In this document: in pieces, positions 6,646 through 15,349 of the stretch | How the letters are laid out: every line of letters starts with the position of its first letter | How positions within the stretch are numbered: the stretch's first letter is position 1 | Origin: Clostridiales bacterium UBA7011 | GTDB taxonomy: Bacteria; Bacillota; Clostridia; Oscillospirales; Butyricicoccaceae | Reading direction: 5' to 3' | Assembly: GCA_002449635.1 (NCBI GenBank) | Contig: DJXF01000122.1 | Span: forward strand, 26,873 to 52,288 | Length of the DNA: 25,416 bases | Notes under the pieces: generated by a model | What the model saw: the letters and a program-made list of their open reading frames with translations, nothing else | The model's database searches: none | Told to the model about the DNA's origin: nothing | Translations under genes and position numbers: made by a program

Positions 6646-7134
6646 TTATTTCGTTTTGCTTTCTTCCGCTGCGGGGTCGGAAAGCGGCGGACGTGTAATC
6701 ATATAGCTGGCGGTTGCCGTCGCGACAAGATTTTCCGGGTCATCGCGCATCCAGGCGCGGGAAGACGCGTGGAAAATTTTGCGTCCGTGGAAGGTGATTT
6801 CCGACTGGACAAGGAGTGTTCCGCCGATGCGGCCGGGGCGCAGAAAATTGACCGTCATGGAGGAGGTGGGGCACAGCGAAAAGCCGGCGTGATAATAGAC
6901 CAGAAGTCCCATTCCCATATCGAGCATGGCGCTGGTCACACCGCCGTGCAGCCATCCCATCGGGTTGCGCATTTCCGGTTTCAGCTTGTAGCTGACCGTA
7001 CAGATCAGTCCGTCATCACTGCATGACTGAAACTGCGGGGGAATGCGGTCGTTGACCGAGCCGGGCTCGGCATGAGCGCGGCGGAAAATGGCGGCGCGCA
7101 GGCGCTGTTCGTGGTATTCCCTGGATTGTGTCAT
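6646..7134 (-). CDS. PaaI-like hotdog-fold acyl-CoA thioesterase
   Basis: This 162-residue protein of the PaaI/YbgC hotdog superfamily hydrolyses thioesters of CoA; the substrate cannot be told from sequence. The family signature is NPMGWLHGGVTSAMLDMGMG, with the HGG loop and the helix acid that form the active site, followed by MTVNFLRPGRIG and a C-terminal strand ATASYMI. The start at 7134 is chosen because AAGGA lies about eight bases upstream; an ATG nine bases earlier (7143) overlaps that ribosome site, and the open frame reaching 7338 would start upstream of the promoter. It stands alone on the minus strand between the redox operon and the iscS promoter. A role in clearing stalled or aromatic CoA esters is possible. 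Confidence 0.88.
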   Translation of the reverse strand: MTQSREYHEQRLRAAIFRRAHAEPGSVNDRIPPQFQSCSDDGLICTVSYKLKPEMRNPMGWLHGGVTSAMLDMGMGLLVYYHAGFSLCPTSSMTVNFLRPGRIGGTLLVQSEITFHGRKIFHASSRAWMRDDPENLVATATASYMITRPPLSDPAAEESKTK

Positions 7135-7319
7135 AGCGTTCATCCTTTTTGCTTGCGGAAAAGTATGGAAGGCAGGTTCGCTCGGCTGTGGCTGCGGCGG
7201 ATTCCGAAAAATGTGTCCGGCAGCGGCGGAACAGTGCGGAAATGCCCCGGCATCAATCGGGCCCGCGCCGGGACGTGTCACCGCGGCGTATCTGCCTATT
7301 CTTTCATGTAACTGGAAAA

Positions 7320-7349
7320 AGTGTAGCACAAATTGCAAATCACTGTCAA
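7320..7349 (-). promoter_or_regulatory. Promoter of the thioesterase gene
   Basis: On the minus strand a perfect -35 TTGACA (7344-7349) is followed after 18 bases by TACACT (7320-7325). Transcription would start near 7313, about 180 bases before the chosen start codon, so the mRNA has a long GC-rich leader that includes an inverted CCCGGC/GCCGGG pair. Confidence 0.7.
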
Positions 7350-7353
7350 TCGG

Positions 7354-7378
7354 TGCGGGAAATCCCGCTGTTTTTTTG
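7354..7378 (+). terminator. Small hairpin with T-run, plus strand
   Basis: GCGGG and CCCGC pair across a four-base loop and are followed by TGTTTTTTTG on the plus strand. No plus-strand gene lies just upstream, so it may stop stray transcription from entering the iscS promoter region. The stem is short. Confidence 0.45.
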
Positions 7379-7482
7379 TCAGTGGAAACGTATTTCTATT
7401 GCAACATGCGGGTAAAAATAGTAAAATAGTAGGGTATGAGTGCCGAAAAGGGAAAAAAGAGGAAAAATTTTTTTGTGGGTAG

Positions 7483-7511
7483 TTGAAAAGACTACTAAAT
7501 TAGTGTATATT
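7483..7511 (+). promoter_or_regulatory. iscS-iscU promoter with an operator-like palindrome
   Basis: The -35 TTGAAA (7483-7488), a 17-base spacer and the -10 TATATT (7506-7511) form a good sigma-A type promoter. The spacer holds the perfect palindrome ACTAAATTAGT (7494-7504), touching the -10. A second imperfect repeat, GTAGT/ACTAC, straddles the -35. A repressor bound here would block polymerase; an Rrf2 protein such as IscR is the natural suspect, by inference from the genes controlled. Confidence 0.72.
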
Positions 7512-7589
7512 AGGTGTGGAAACAAACGGGGACAGCCTGCGCGGCTGCACCGTTCATGATAGCACAACATGTGTGAGGAGGAATACCAT

Positions 7590-8795
7590 ATGGAACGTGT
7601 CGTTTATTCGGACAACGCGGCAACGACGCCGATTTCCAAAAATGTCTATAACGCCATGCTGCCGTATCTGACGACCGGCTATGGCAACCCGTCCAGTCTG
7701 TATTCGCTGGCGCGCGAGGAAAAGAAAGCGCTCGATCAGGCGCGCGCTTATACCGCAGAGTGTCTCAACTGCAGCCCGGATGAGATTATCTTCACCTCCG
7801 GCGGCTCGGAGGCGGACAATCTGGCGCTCAAGGGTCTGCTGTTTGCAAGAGGCTTTTCCAAGGAGAAAAAACAGATTATTACCAGCACCATCGAGCACCA
7901 TGCCATTCTGCACACCTGCGAATTTCTCGAGCGCATCGGGTATGAGGTCACCTATATCGGTGTAGACGGCGAGGGCCATATCAAGATGGACGAGCTGGAG
8001 CAGGCGATTTCCGACAAAACAGCACTCGTTTCCATCATGGCGGCAAACAACGAAATCGGTACGATTCAGGATCTGAAGGCAATCGCCGACCTGTGCCACA
8101 AAAAGGGAACGCTGTTCCACACGGACGCGGTACAGGCAGTCGGTCATATGCACATCGATGTCAAAGAAATGGGCATCGACATGCTGTCGCTCTCTGCACA
8201 TAAAATCCGCGGTCCGAAGGGCGTCGGTGCGCTGTACTGCCGCAAGGGAATTCATCTCGAGCCGCTGATTCACGGCGGCGGACAGGAAAACGGCAAGCGC
8301 AGCGGCACGGAAAATGTCGCAGGTATTGTCGGCCTCGGCGAAGCGATGCGGTATGCACATGAGCACATGGACGAGTATCTGCCGTATGTCGCCCGTCTGC
8401 GCGACCGCCTGATTGAGGGCGTGTGCAAGATTCCGTATACGCAGCTGACCGGCGATCCGGTCAACCGCCTGCCGGGAACGGCAAGCTTTGTCATCGAATG
8501 CATTGAGGGCGAATCGCTGGTTCTGCGTCTGGATCTGGCAGGCATCGCTTCGTCCACCGGTTCGGCCTGCTCGACAGGCTCGCTCGATCCGTCGCACGTT
8601 CTGATGGCGATCGGCCTGCCGCATGAAATTGCACACGGTTCGCTGCGCGTCACGCTCGGTGAACAGAATACCGAAGAAGATGTCGATTATCTCATCGAGA
8701 AGATCACCTATGTCGTCAAGACCCTGCGTGATATGTCTCCGGTCTGGGATGAAAAGATGAGCGGTGAGCCGATGCTCAAATTGTTCGACAAGTAA
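7590..8795 (+). CDS. Cysteine desulfurase, NifS/IscS family
   Basis: This 401-residue PLP enzyme takes sulfur from cysteine, leaving alanine, and passes it as persulfide to the IscU/NifU scaffold encoded next. Seen: DNAATTP near the N-terminus, GSEADNLAL (72-80), His pair at 103-104, HTDAVQ with Asp179 for the pyridine nitrogen, the PLP lysine K205 in SAHKIRGPKG, and the persulfide cysteine C327 in the loop SSTGSACSTGS. That class I loop distinguishes it from SufS. The start at 7590 has GGAGGA about eight bases upstream; an in-frame ATG 21 bases earlier would include the ribosome site. It is followed after 41 bases by the scaffold gene. No iscR, iscA or hsc genes are in the window. Confidence 0.96.
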   Translation: MERVVYSDNAATTPISKNVYNAMLPYLTTGYGNPSSLYSLAREEKKALDQARAYTAECLNCSPDEIIFTSGGSEADNLALKGLLFARGFSKEKKQIITSTIEHHAILHTCEFLERIGYEVTYIGVDGEGHIKMDELEQAISDKTALVSIMAANNEIGTIQDLKAIADLCHKKGTLFHTDAVQAVGHMHIDVKEMGIDMLSLSAHKIRGPKGVGALYCRKGIHLEPLIHGGGQENGKRSGTENVAGIVGLGEAMRYAHEHMDEYLPYVARLRDRLIEGVCKIPYTQLTGDPVNRLPGTASFVIECIEGESLVLRLDLAGIASSTGSACSTGSLDPSHVLMAIGLPHEIAHGSLRVTLGEQNTEEDVDYLIEKITYVVKTLRDMSPVWDEKMSGEPMLKLFDK

Positions 8796-8836
8796 ATCCG
8801 TCAGTTATGTGATAGAATAAAAGGAGCAGGATCAAT

Positions 8837-9271
8837 ATGGATTACAGCGAGAAAGTAATGGATCATTTCGCCAACCCGCGCAATGTCGGTGTCCTTGAGG
8901 ATGCCAATGCGGTGGGCGAGGTTGGAAACGCCAAGTGCGGCGATATCATGAAGATGTACCTCAAGATCAGCGATGAGGGCGTCATCACGGACATCCGGTT
9001 CAAGACGTTTGGCTGCGGCGCTGCTGTTGCAACCAGCTCGATGGCAACCGAGATGGTCAAGGGCAAGACAATCAGTGAAGCACTTCAGCTGACCAATAAG
9101 GCAGTTGCCGAGGCACTCGACGGACTGCCCCCGGTCAAGATGCACTGCTCTGTTCTGGCGGAGGAAGCCATTCATGCCGCGATTGCAGATTATTATAAGC
9201 GCAAGGGCCTCAATCCGGAGGAGTTCATGGGCACCTGTGACATGAACTGCGACAGCTGCGGCAAGCACTGA
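8837..9271 (+). CDS. Fe-S cluster assembly scaffold, IscU/NifU N-terminal type
   Basis: This 144-residue scaffold builds [2Fe-2S] and [4Fe-4S] clusters using sulfur from the upstream desulfurase. The three conserved cysteines are C34 (NAKCGD, with the adjacent Asp36), C60 (TFGCGAA) and C104 (KMHCSVLAEEA). The KMHCS segment replaces the LPPVKxHC docking site of IscU only slightly (LPPVKMHC is intact). The N-terminal DYSEKVMDHFANPRNVG is typical of Clostridial NifU-like proteins. Oddity: the C-terminus carries three extra cysteines, C134, C138 and C141, in GTCDMNCDSCGKH, not part of the classical scaffold. An AAGGAG precedes the start, and a terminator follows the gene. Confidence 0.95.
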   Translation: MDYSEKVMDHFANPRNVGVLEDANAVGEVGNAKCGDIMKMYLKISDEGVITDIRFKTFGCGAAVATSSMATEMVKGKTISEALQLTNKAVAEALDGLPPVKMHCSVLAEEAIHAAIADYYKRKGLNPEEFMGTCDMNCDSCGKH

Positions 9272-9306
9272 TTCGCCGAAAAACCGAACATTTTTTAGTC
9301 AATTCT

Positions 9307-9347
9307 GCCGAAAAAAGCCGCATGTGAGAAGCATGCGGCCTTTCGGC
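9307..9347 (+). terminator. Terminator after the scaffold gene
   Basis: A two-part stem: outer GCCGAAA/TTTCGGC (9307-9313 with 9341-9347) and inner GCCGCATG/CATGCGGC (9317-9324 with 9332-9339) around a seven-base loop. The T-run is absent, so it may be leaky, allowing some read-through into mfd, for which I see no clear promoter of its own. Confidence 0.55.
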
Positions 9348-9385
9348 GTGTAAATGAGAACGACATGCAGGAGGAGCACGCTTAC

Positions 9386-12300
9386 ATGGAACGCATTACG
9401 CAGCTCATCACCGATTTAACCGAATATGACACGATAAGCGAAGGCATCCGCACCGGAAAAACACCGGTGGAGGTGACGGGACTCGCGCCCATACACAAGG
9501 CAAATCTGACGGCGGCGCTGGCGGAACAGCTGCACCGTCAGGCGGTTGTGATTTGTCCGGATGATGCCGCCTGCGACCGCATGGCGCGCGATCTGGCATC
9601 CTTTTCCGAGCGGAATATATCTGTTCTGCCGACGCGTGAATTTGTGTTTCACAGCATAGAGTCGTCCTCGCGGGAATACGAGCATCGGCGCATTGCCGTG
9701 CTGCGCAGCCTGATTGCGGGAAAAACCACCGTGGTCACCTCCGTTCCGGCACTGCTGATGGCAACAATGCCGCCGGAGCTGATGGAGCAGGCGACATTTA
9801 CCATTGAATTCAGCGGCGAATATGACACCAATGATCTGATGCACAAGCTGATCCAGGCCGGATACAGCCGGTGTATGCAGGTGGAGGGTGAGGGACAGTT
9901 TTCTCTGCGCGGCGGCATTTTAGATATTTTTGTGCCGGGCGAGCCGGAACCGGTGCGCATTGAATTTTTCGGCGATGAGGTGGATACGATGTCCTATTTT
10001 GACATCGGTTCCCAGCGGCGCACGCGTTCGCTGGAAAAAGTGGTCTGTCTGCCCAATCGCGAGTCGCTGCCGACACTTGCGCCGGACGGCACGCAGGGAC
10101 TGGTCAGCCAGCTTGAAAAAATCATCGCTTCAAAAGCCAAAAAGCACCCTGACCTGAACAAAAATCTGCGCCGCGATGTCGAACGGCTGAACAACGACGG
10201 CCTTTTTCCCGCGGCGGACAAATACCTCCCGTTTCTCTATCCGGAGATGGCGACAGCGGCGGATTATATCCCGCGCGATGCACTGATCTTTTTCGATGAT
10301 TTCCGCGCGGTGCGCGAGGCGGCGCGCGTCTTTCAGGTGCGCATGAAGGAGGACGTGGAAGCGCTGCTCGCGCGCGGTCTGCTGTATGGAAAAAATGCGG
10401 TGTATCAGGCATCTCTGGAACAGGTGCTCGAAACACTGTCCGGCCGCGCGATGCTCTATCTGGAAACCTTCCTCAGCTCGGTACCCGAATGTCCGCCGAA
10501 AACGCTCGCCGATATCACGGCAAAGCAGCTTCCGCCGTATTCCGGCAATATTCCGGCGGCGGCATCCGATATCCGCGCGTATCAGGACATGAATTACCGC
10601 GTCATTGTGCTGTGTTCGGGCGAAATGCGCCGCACGACCATGCAGGAAATGCTGGAGGAACAGGGCGTGACGGCTAAGGTTTCCGACCGCCTTCCGGCAG
10701 CCGGCCGCGTTCACATTCTCGACGGCAGCCTGTCTGCCGGCATCGAATATCCGGTGCTGCGCACGGCAGTGCTTACCGAGGGACAAATGCTCGCGGCGCG
10801 CCGGAAAACTGCCGGCAAAAAGAAAAAGTCCAATCGCGACCATGTGCGCAGCTATACCGACCTGACGCCGGGAGATATCGTTGTCCATGAGCATCACGGC
10901 ATCGGCCGCTTTGTGGGCATGGAGCGCATGCGCGTCGAGGGCACCTTTCAGGATTTCGTCAAGATTGCATTTGCGGGCACGGATTTTCTCTATGTTCCCG
11001 CGACCAGTCTGGATTTGATTTCCAAATACATCGGCGCGGGCAGTGAGGCCTCCGGCGGGACGGTGCGGCTGAACAAGCTGGGCGGAACGGAATGGCAGAA
11101 AACACGCTATAAAGCCAAAGCGGCTGCCAAAGAGCTGGCAGGTGAGCTGCTGCAGCTGTATGCCGAGCGCGAGCGCAAAACAGGCTTTGCGTTCCCGAAA
11201 GACGACAGCTGGCAGACGGAATTTGAAGCTGCGTTTGAATATGAGGAGACAGAAGACCAGATGCGCTGTGTCGGGGAAATCAAGGCGGATATGGAATCTC
11301 CCCGCCCGATGGACCGGCTGCTGTGCGGCGATGTCGGCTTTGGCAAGACAGAGGTCGCGCTGCGCGCGGTGATGAAATGTGTGCTCGCAGGCAAGCAGGC
11401 GGCGATTCTCGTGCCGACTACCGTGCTGGCTCGTCAGCATTATATGACCTGCCTGTCGCGTTTTTCCGGCTGGCCGGTGCATATTGAAATGCTCAGCCGC
11501 TTCCGGACCGCCAAAGAGCAGAAGGTGATTCTGGAAAAGGTCAAACAGGGACAGATTGACCTGCTCATCGGCACGCACAAGCTGTTTAACAAGGGGATGA
11601 AATTCCGCGATCTCGGTCTGCTGATTGTCGATGAGGAGCAGCGCTTCGGTGTCTCCCACAAGGAAAAGCTCAAGGAGCTGTCGCGGCAGGTGGATGTGCT
11701 CACGCTGTCCGCAACGCCGATTCCGCGCACGCTCAACATGGCGCTGTCCGGCATTCGGGATATGTCTGTTCTGGAGGAGCCGCCGCAGGACCGGCATCCG
11801 GTACAGACGTATGTGATGGAATATGATGACGGTGTCATTGCCGAGGCATTGCGGCGGGAATTTTACCGCGGCGGACAGACCTATTATCTGCACAACGCGG
11901 TGGAGTCCATTGATACGTGTGCGGCGCGGCTCAAGCGCATGCTGCCGGATGCGGAAATTGCTGTCGCACACGGAAAAATGAACCAGCGCGAGCTGTCCCG
12001 CATTATGACGCGCATGAGCGATGGCGACATTGATGTGCTCGTGTGCACGACGATTATTGAGACGGGCATTGATATTCCGAATGTCAATACCCTGATTATT
12101 GAAGATGCCGACCGCATGGGACTGTCTCAGCTGCATCAGCTGCGCGGGCGCGTAGGGCGTTCGGCACGCCATGCGTTTGCGTATTTCACGTTCCGGCGCG
12201 GAAAAACGCTTACGGATATTTCCCAGAAGCGGCTGAATGCCGTGCGTGAATTTGCGGAGTTTGGCTCCGGCTTTAAGATCGCGATGCGCGATTTGGAAAT

Positions 12301-12889
12301 CCGCGGCGCGGGCAATGTGCTCGGCGCGGAGCAGTCGGGTCACATGATGAGCGTCGGCTATGACCTGTACCTCAAGCTGCTGGAAGAAGCTGTTTTGGAG
12401 GAAAAGGGCGAAGTGCCCAAGCAGCGCACGGAATGTGCGGCGGCGCTTTCGGTTTCCGCCAATTTGCCCGAGCACTATGTGGAGGACGCCGGACAGCGCG
12501 TGGATTTGTATCGCCGCATTGCGTCAATCCGCACGGAGGATGCGCGCGCAGATATGATTGATGAGATGATCGACCGGTTTGGCGAGCCGCCTGCCGCGGC
12601 GGTGGCATTGTGTGATATTGCGCTGCTGCGTTCGCGCGCCGCGGAACAGGGCATTCAGGAAATCCGGCAGAAAGAAGGCCGGCTGCTCGTCACATGGGCG
12701 AAGGAATTTGCCGATTTGCGCCGGCTCGCCGCGCTGTGCGGCGCGCCCGATTTCCGCGGCCGTCTGCTGCTCAATGCGGGTTCGCCTGCGTATGTTTCCC
12801 TGCGCCTCAAGCCAAAGGAAGCGGTTCTGGACATTGCGCGCGCACTCGTCGAAACCTATGCGCAGACAGAGCAGGAGCAGGTTTCCTGA
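9386..12889 (+). CDS. mfd: Transcription-repair coupling factor
   Basis: This 1167-residue DNA translocase removes RNA polymerase stalled at lesions and recruits UvrA. Domains in order: a UvrB-like N-terminal module (about 1-350) with the QFSLRGGILDIF signature; the RNA-polymerase-interacting CarD-like domain (about 485-550) with PGDIVVHEHHGIGRF; helicase lobe 1 with Walker A GDVGFGKT (648-655) and Walker B DEEQ (749-752); SATPIPRTL; lobe 2 with TTIIETGIDIPN and the QLRGRVGRS arginine finger motif; and a C-terminal TRCF domain. The length is normal. The start at 9386 has GGAGGAG about nine bases upstream; an earlier in-frame ATG at 9365 lies before that site. No gene shares the strand closely, so it appears to be transcribed alone or by leak-through from iscU. 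Confidence 0.98.
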   Translation: MERITQLITDLTEYDTISEGIRTGKTPVEVTGLAPIHKANLTAALAEQLHRQAVVICPDDAACDRMARDLASFSERNISVLPTREFVFHSIESSSREYEHRRIAVLRSLIAGKTTVVTSVPALLMATMPPELMEQATFTIEFSGEYDTNDLMHKLIQAGYSRCMQVEGEGQFSLRGGILDIFVPGEPEPVRIEFFGDEVDTMSYFDIGSQRRTRSLEKVVCLPNRESLPTLAPDGTQGLVSQLEKIIASKAKKHPDLNKNLRRDVERLNNDGLFPAADKYLPFLYPEMATAADYIPRDALIFFDDFRAVREAARVFQVRMKEDVEALLARGLLYGKNAVYQASLEQVLETLSGRAMLYLETFLSSVPECPPKTLADITAKQLPPYSGNIPAAASDIRAYQDMNYRVIVLCSGEMRRTTMQEMLEEQGVTAKVSDRLPAAGRVHILDGSLSAGIEYPVLRTAVLTEGQMLAARRKTAGKKKKSNRDHVRSYTDLTPGDIVVHEHHGIGRFVGMERMRVEGTFQDFVKIAFAGTDFLYVPATSLDLISKYIGAGSEASGGTVRLNKLGGTEWQKTRYKAKAAAKELAGELLQLYAERERKTGFAFPKDDSWQTEFEAAFEYEETEDQMRCVGEIKADMESPRPMDRLLCGDVGFGKTEVALRAVMKCVLAGKQAAILVPTTVLARQHYMTCLSRFSGWPVHIEMLSRFRTAKEQKVILEKVKQGQIDLLIGTHKLFNKGMKFRDLGLLIVDEEQRFGVSHKEKLKELSRQVDVLTLSATPIPRTLNMALSGIRDMSVLEEPPQDRHPVQTYVMEYDDGVIAEALRREFYRGGQTYYLHNAVESIDTCAARLKRMLPDAEIAVAHGKMNQRELSRIMTRMSDGDIDVLVCTTIIETGIDIPNVNTLIIEDADRMGLSQLHQLRGRVGRSARHAFAYFTFRRGKTLTDISQKRLNAVREFAEFGSGFKIAMRDLEIRGAGNVLGAEQSGHMMSVGYDLYLKLLEEAVLEEKGEVPKQRTECAAALSVSANLPEHYVEDAGQRVDLYRRIASIRTEDARADMIDEMIDRFGEPPAAAVALCDIALLRSRAAEQGIQEIRQKEGRLLVTWAKEFADLRRLAALCGAPDFRGRLLLNAGSPAYVSLRLKPKEAVLDIARALVETYAQTEQEQVS

Positions 12890-12960
12890 GGCAATACCGT
12901 GCGGCGCTTTTCGAAACACGAATTGTGCTGAAAACACCATTTTTCTAAAAAAATGTACAA

Positions 12961-13012
12961 AGAAAAGACGCTTTCCGCGGCATTCTGTGCTTTGGAAGAG
13001 CGTCTTTTTTCT
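12961..13012. terminator. Bidirectional terminator between mfd and the sensor kinase
   Basis: AAAAGACGCT (12963-12972) pairs with AGCGTCTTTT (12999-13008); part of the loop can extend the stem (TTCC/GGAA). A run of six T's follows on the plus strand and TTTTCTTT on the minus strand, serving the two convergent genes. Confidence 0.8.
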
Positions 13013-13063
13013 GTGTGTCATGTGCGGGGAAGTCCGTCTTCCGCGCCGAAATGCACAACACTG

Positions 13064-14572
13064 TTACACGGTTTCCGTATTTTTAGGCAGGGAAAGATAA
13101 AATTCCACGCCGTCTTCGACGTTGCGCACGCCGCAGCCGCCATGATGTGCTGTCATAATCGCGCGCACGATGGACAGACCGATGCCGGAGCCGCCGCCGC
13201 TGACCCGCGTGCGGGATTTGTCCAGCTTGTAAAATTTATCCCAGATTTTGTCCATTTCCTCCGGATTGAGCCGGCTGCCCTGATTGCGCACACACAGCAG
13301 CAGGTGACAGGAATCCTCTGTTGTGAAAATGGAAATATGTCCGTGCTCGGGCGTGTGGTCGATGGCATTGGTCATGTAATTGAGCAGTGCGCGCTCGAGC
13401 AGATCATAATCTCCGTGCAGCAGCTGCGGACCGATGCCCGACATATCAATGTTCAGCTGCTTTTCCTGCCACATGACCTGTGTCTTGCTGACGACAGCTT
13501 CCGCCAGCTCATAGGCCTCGATGTCGGTTTTCTCCGGCACAATATTTCCCAGTTCAATTTTGGAAAGGTCGAGCAGCTGCCGCACCAGATGATTCATGCG
13601 GTGCGCCTCATCAATGATGATGTCACAATAATAGTTTTTATCCTCCTCCGATTCGTTGATGCCGACGCGCAGTCCCTCGGCATAGCCCTGAATCAGAGCA
13701 ATCGGCGTCTTGAGATCGTGTGAGACATTGATAATAAATTCGCGGCGCATGTCATCGATGCGCTGTTTTTCGTCAATTTCTATCTGGAGCTGCCGGTTCA
13801 TCTCCTGCATATCGGAGATGGCGGTTTCCAGATAATCGGACATCTGGTTGATGCTTCGCCCCAGTTCACCCAGCTCATCGTTGTGCGAGCCGGTGTATTT
13901 TTTGGAAAAATCCAGCTTGGCGACGGAATTTGCGACCTCCGTCATCTCTATGACCGGACGCGTGTAACGCTTTCCGATAAAATATCCCGCGAGCAGACAG
14001 GCCGACAGGGAGATCAGACCGGAAATCATCAGAAAGACAAAATTCAGCGACTGATTTTCCCGCAGCGCCGCAGTGGGAATGCGAAGCAGCAGCATATCTC
14101 CTGTGTCCAGCCTGCCCAGCAGGGCGAGATAGGCGGTGCTTCCGTCAGGGTCGTTCAGCGTCGAAAAGGTGTACCCTTTTTGCTCCAGTTCGTTGCTGTC
14201 ATAGACATAGAGCGTCTTGCCGAACGGATTTTGCGTCAGTGCATTGTACCAGCCGAAGGAACGATCGCGCGCAAATATTGTATCGTAAATATACTCTCCG
14301 TAATCATTCACGATGCTGATTCGGATGTTATCTCGATTTTCCAGCTGTTTTATCTTTTCATCTAGTATAGAAATATCTCCATTATACTGTTCGTTGATTC
14401 TATTGTACACATAAGTCAGACGATTTTTTTTCTGCAGGAGATAGTAGCTGTGAAAAAAGAGCAGATTCAGCACAATCATGACGATGACAAATACGGCCGC
14501 AGCGAGCGCGACGGAAGCAAAAAAGCGAAAACGCAGGGAATGAAAGCAGCGGCGCTTTGCGCGCGCGATCAT
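13064..14572 (-). CDS. Membrane sensor histidine kinase
   Basis: This 502-residue kinase forms a pair with the response regulator encoded just before it. Order: short basic N-terminus, membrane helix 1 (about 18-40), an extracytoplasmic domain of about 135 residues (no recognised ligand-binding family), membrane helix 2 (about 178-200), HAMP linker (to about 255), dimerisation domain with the phospho-accepting H285 in NVSHDLKTPIALIQGYAEGL, and an ATPase domain with N box NYMTNAIDHTP (N402), WDKFYKLDKS and the glycine-rich SGGGSGIGLSIV. All kinase motifs are complete. Its start codon overlaps the regulator's stop by four bases (ATGA), so the two are translationally coupled. The architecture resembles VanS- and CssS-like envelope stress or peptide sensors; the actual signal is unknown. 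Confidence 0.94.
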   Translation of the reverse strand: MIARAKRRCFHSLRFRFFASVALAAAVFVIVMIVLNLLFFHSYYLLQKKNRLTYVYNRINEQYNGDISILDEKIKQLENRDNIRISIVNDYGEYIYDTIFARDRSFGWYNALTQNPFGKTLYVYDSNELEQKGYTFSTLNDPDGSTAYLALLGRLDTGDMLLLRIPTAALRENQSLNFVFLMISGLISLSACLLAGYFIGKRYTRPVIEMTEVANSVAKLDFSKKYTGSHNDELGELGRSINQMSDYLETAISDMQEMNRQLQIEIDEKQRIDDMRREFIINVSHDLKTPIALIQGYAEGLRVGINESEEDKNYYCDIIIDEAHRMNHLVRQLLDLSKIELGNIVPEKTDIEAYELAEAVVSKTQVMWQEKQLNIDMSGIGPQLLHGDYDLLERALLNYMTNAIDHTPEHGHISIFTTEDSCHLLLCVRNQGSRLNPEEMDKIWDKFYKLDKSRTRVSGGGSGIGLSIVRAIMTAHHGGCGVRNVEDGVEFYLSLPKNTETV

Positions 14573-15249
14573 GTTTTTGCCCCTTCAAACCGATAGCCGA
14601 AGCCGCGCACGGTTTCGATCATTGTGCCGCAGGGGCCGAGCTTCGCGCGCAGCTTTTTGACATGGGTATCAACCGTGCGCAGGTCGCCGAAATAATCATA
14701 TCCCCACACGGCATTGAGAATATTTTCCCGCGATGCGGCGATGCTCTGGTTGTTTTTGAAATAGATCAGCAGTTCATATTCCTTCGGCGTCAGTTCGACG
14801 GTTTTGCCCTCGACACATACCTCGCGGCGCACCTCGTTGATGGACAGTGCGCCCGACTGATAAATGCCCTCATCGTGCTGATGGCGGCGTTTTTCAATCG
14901 CGCGCACGCGCGCGGACAGTACGATGGGGGAAAACGGCTTGGTAATGTAATCGTCCGCGCCGAGATCAAAGCCGAACACCTCGTCGGTATCCTCCGTGCG
15001 TGCGGTGAGCATCATGACCGGTACGTCCTTATTTTTCGAGCGGATGTGACGCAGCACACTCCAGCCGTCATAGACCGGCATCATGACGTCGAGAATAATC
15101 AGGTCGATGCTGTTGAGCCGCTGATCGATCAGCTCCATTGCCTGTCCGCCGTCCGCAGCCTGCAGCACGACATAGCCGTCACGCCGGAGAAAATCCGAAA
15201 CCAGACGGCGGATCCGCTCTTCATCGTCAGCGAGTAATATTGTGAACAC
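14569..15249 (-). CDS. OmpR/PhoB-family response regulator
   Basis: This 226-residue two-component regulator has an N-terminal receiver domain with the acidic pair D8-D9, phospho-acceptor D54 (ILDVMMP), switch Thr82 (LTART) and K104 (YITKPF), then a C-terminal winged-helix DNA-binding domain ending VDTHVKKLRAKL and TVRGFGYRF, the standard OmpR wing. The start is a GTG at 15249 because AGGAG lies eight bases upstream; another GTG three codons earlier touches the ribosome site. It is the first gene of a two-gene operon with the histidine kinase. The promoter region carries tandem TGTGA repeats 11 bases apart, the expected form for binding sites of this family, so it probably regulates itself. 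Confidence 0.95.
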   Translation of the reverse strand: MFTILLADDEERIRRLVSDFLRRDGYVVLQAADGGQAMELIDQRLNSIDLIILDVMMPVYDGWSVLRHIRSKNKDVPVMMLTARTEDTDEVFGFDLGADDYITKPFSPIVLSARVRAIEKRRHQHDEGIYQSGALSINEVRREVCVEGKTVELTPKEYELLIYFKNNQSIAASRENILNAVWGYDYFGDLRTVDTHVKKLRAKLGPCGTMIETVRGFGYRFEGAKT

Positions 15250-15287
15250 AAGAGCCACTCCTCTCAGTTTTTTGTTCGATTGTCTTT

Positions 15288-15321
15288 ATTTTACGACAAT
15301 TATGTGAACACAGTGTGACAG
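15288..15321 (-). promoter_or_regulatory. Possible activator-dependent promoter of the two-component operon
   Basis: On the minus strand a -10-like TAAAAT (15288-15293) has no good -35. Instead two direct repeats occupy that place: on the plus strand TGTGAACA at 15303-15310 and TGTGACAG at 15314-15321, 11 bases apart. The ten-base TGTGAACACA recurs exactly at 15241-15250, at the start of the coding region. This fits autoregulation by the encoded OmpR-type protein (inference). Confidence 0.4.
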
Positions 15322-15349
15322 ATTTGCAATCAATTCGGTTTTGCCGCAT

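Noticed and set aside
12890..13063. Possible small gene after mfd
   Set aside because: The open frame runs through the bidirectional terminator and has no ribosome site; its sequence is the hairpin itself.
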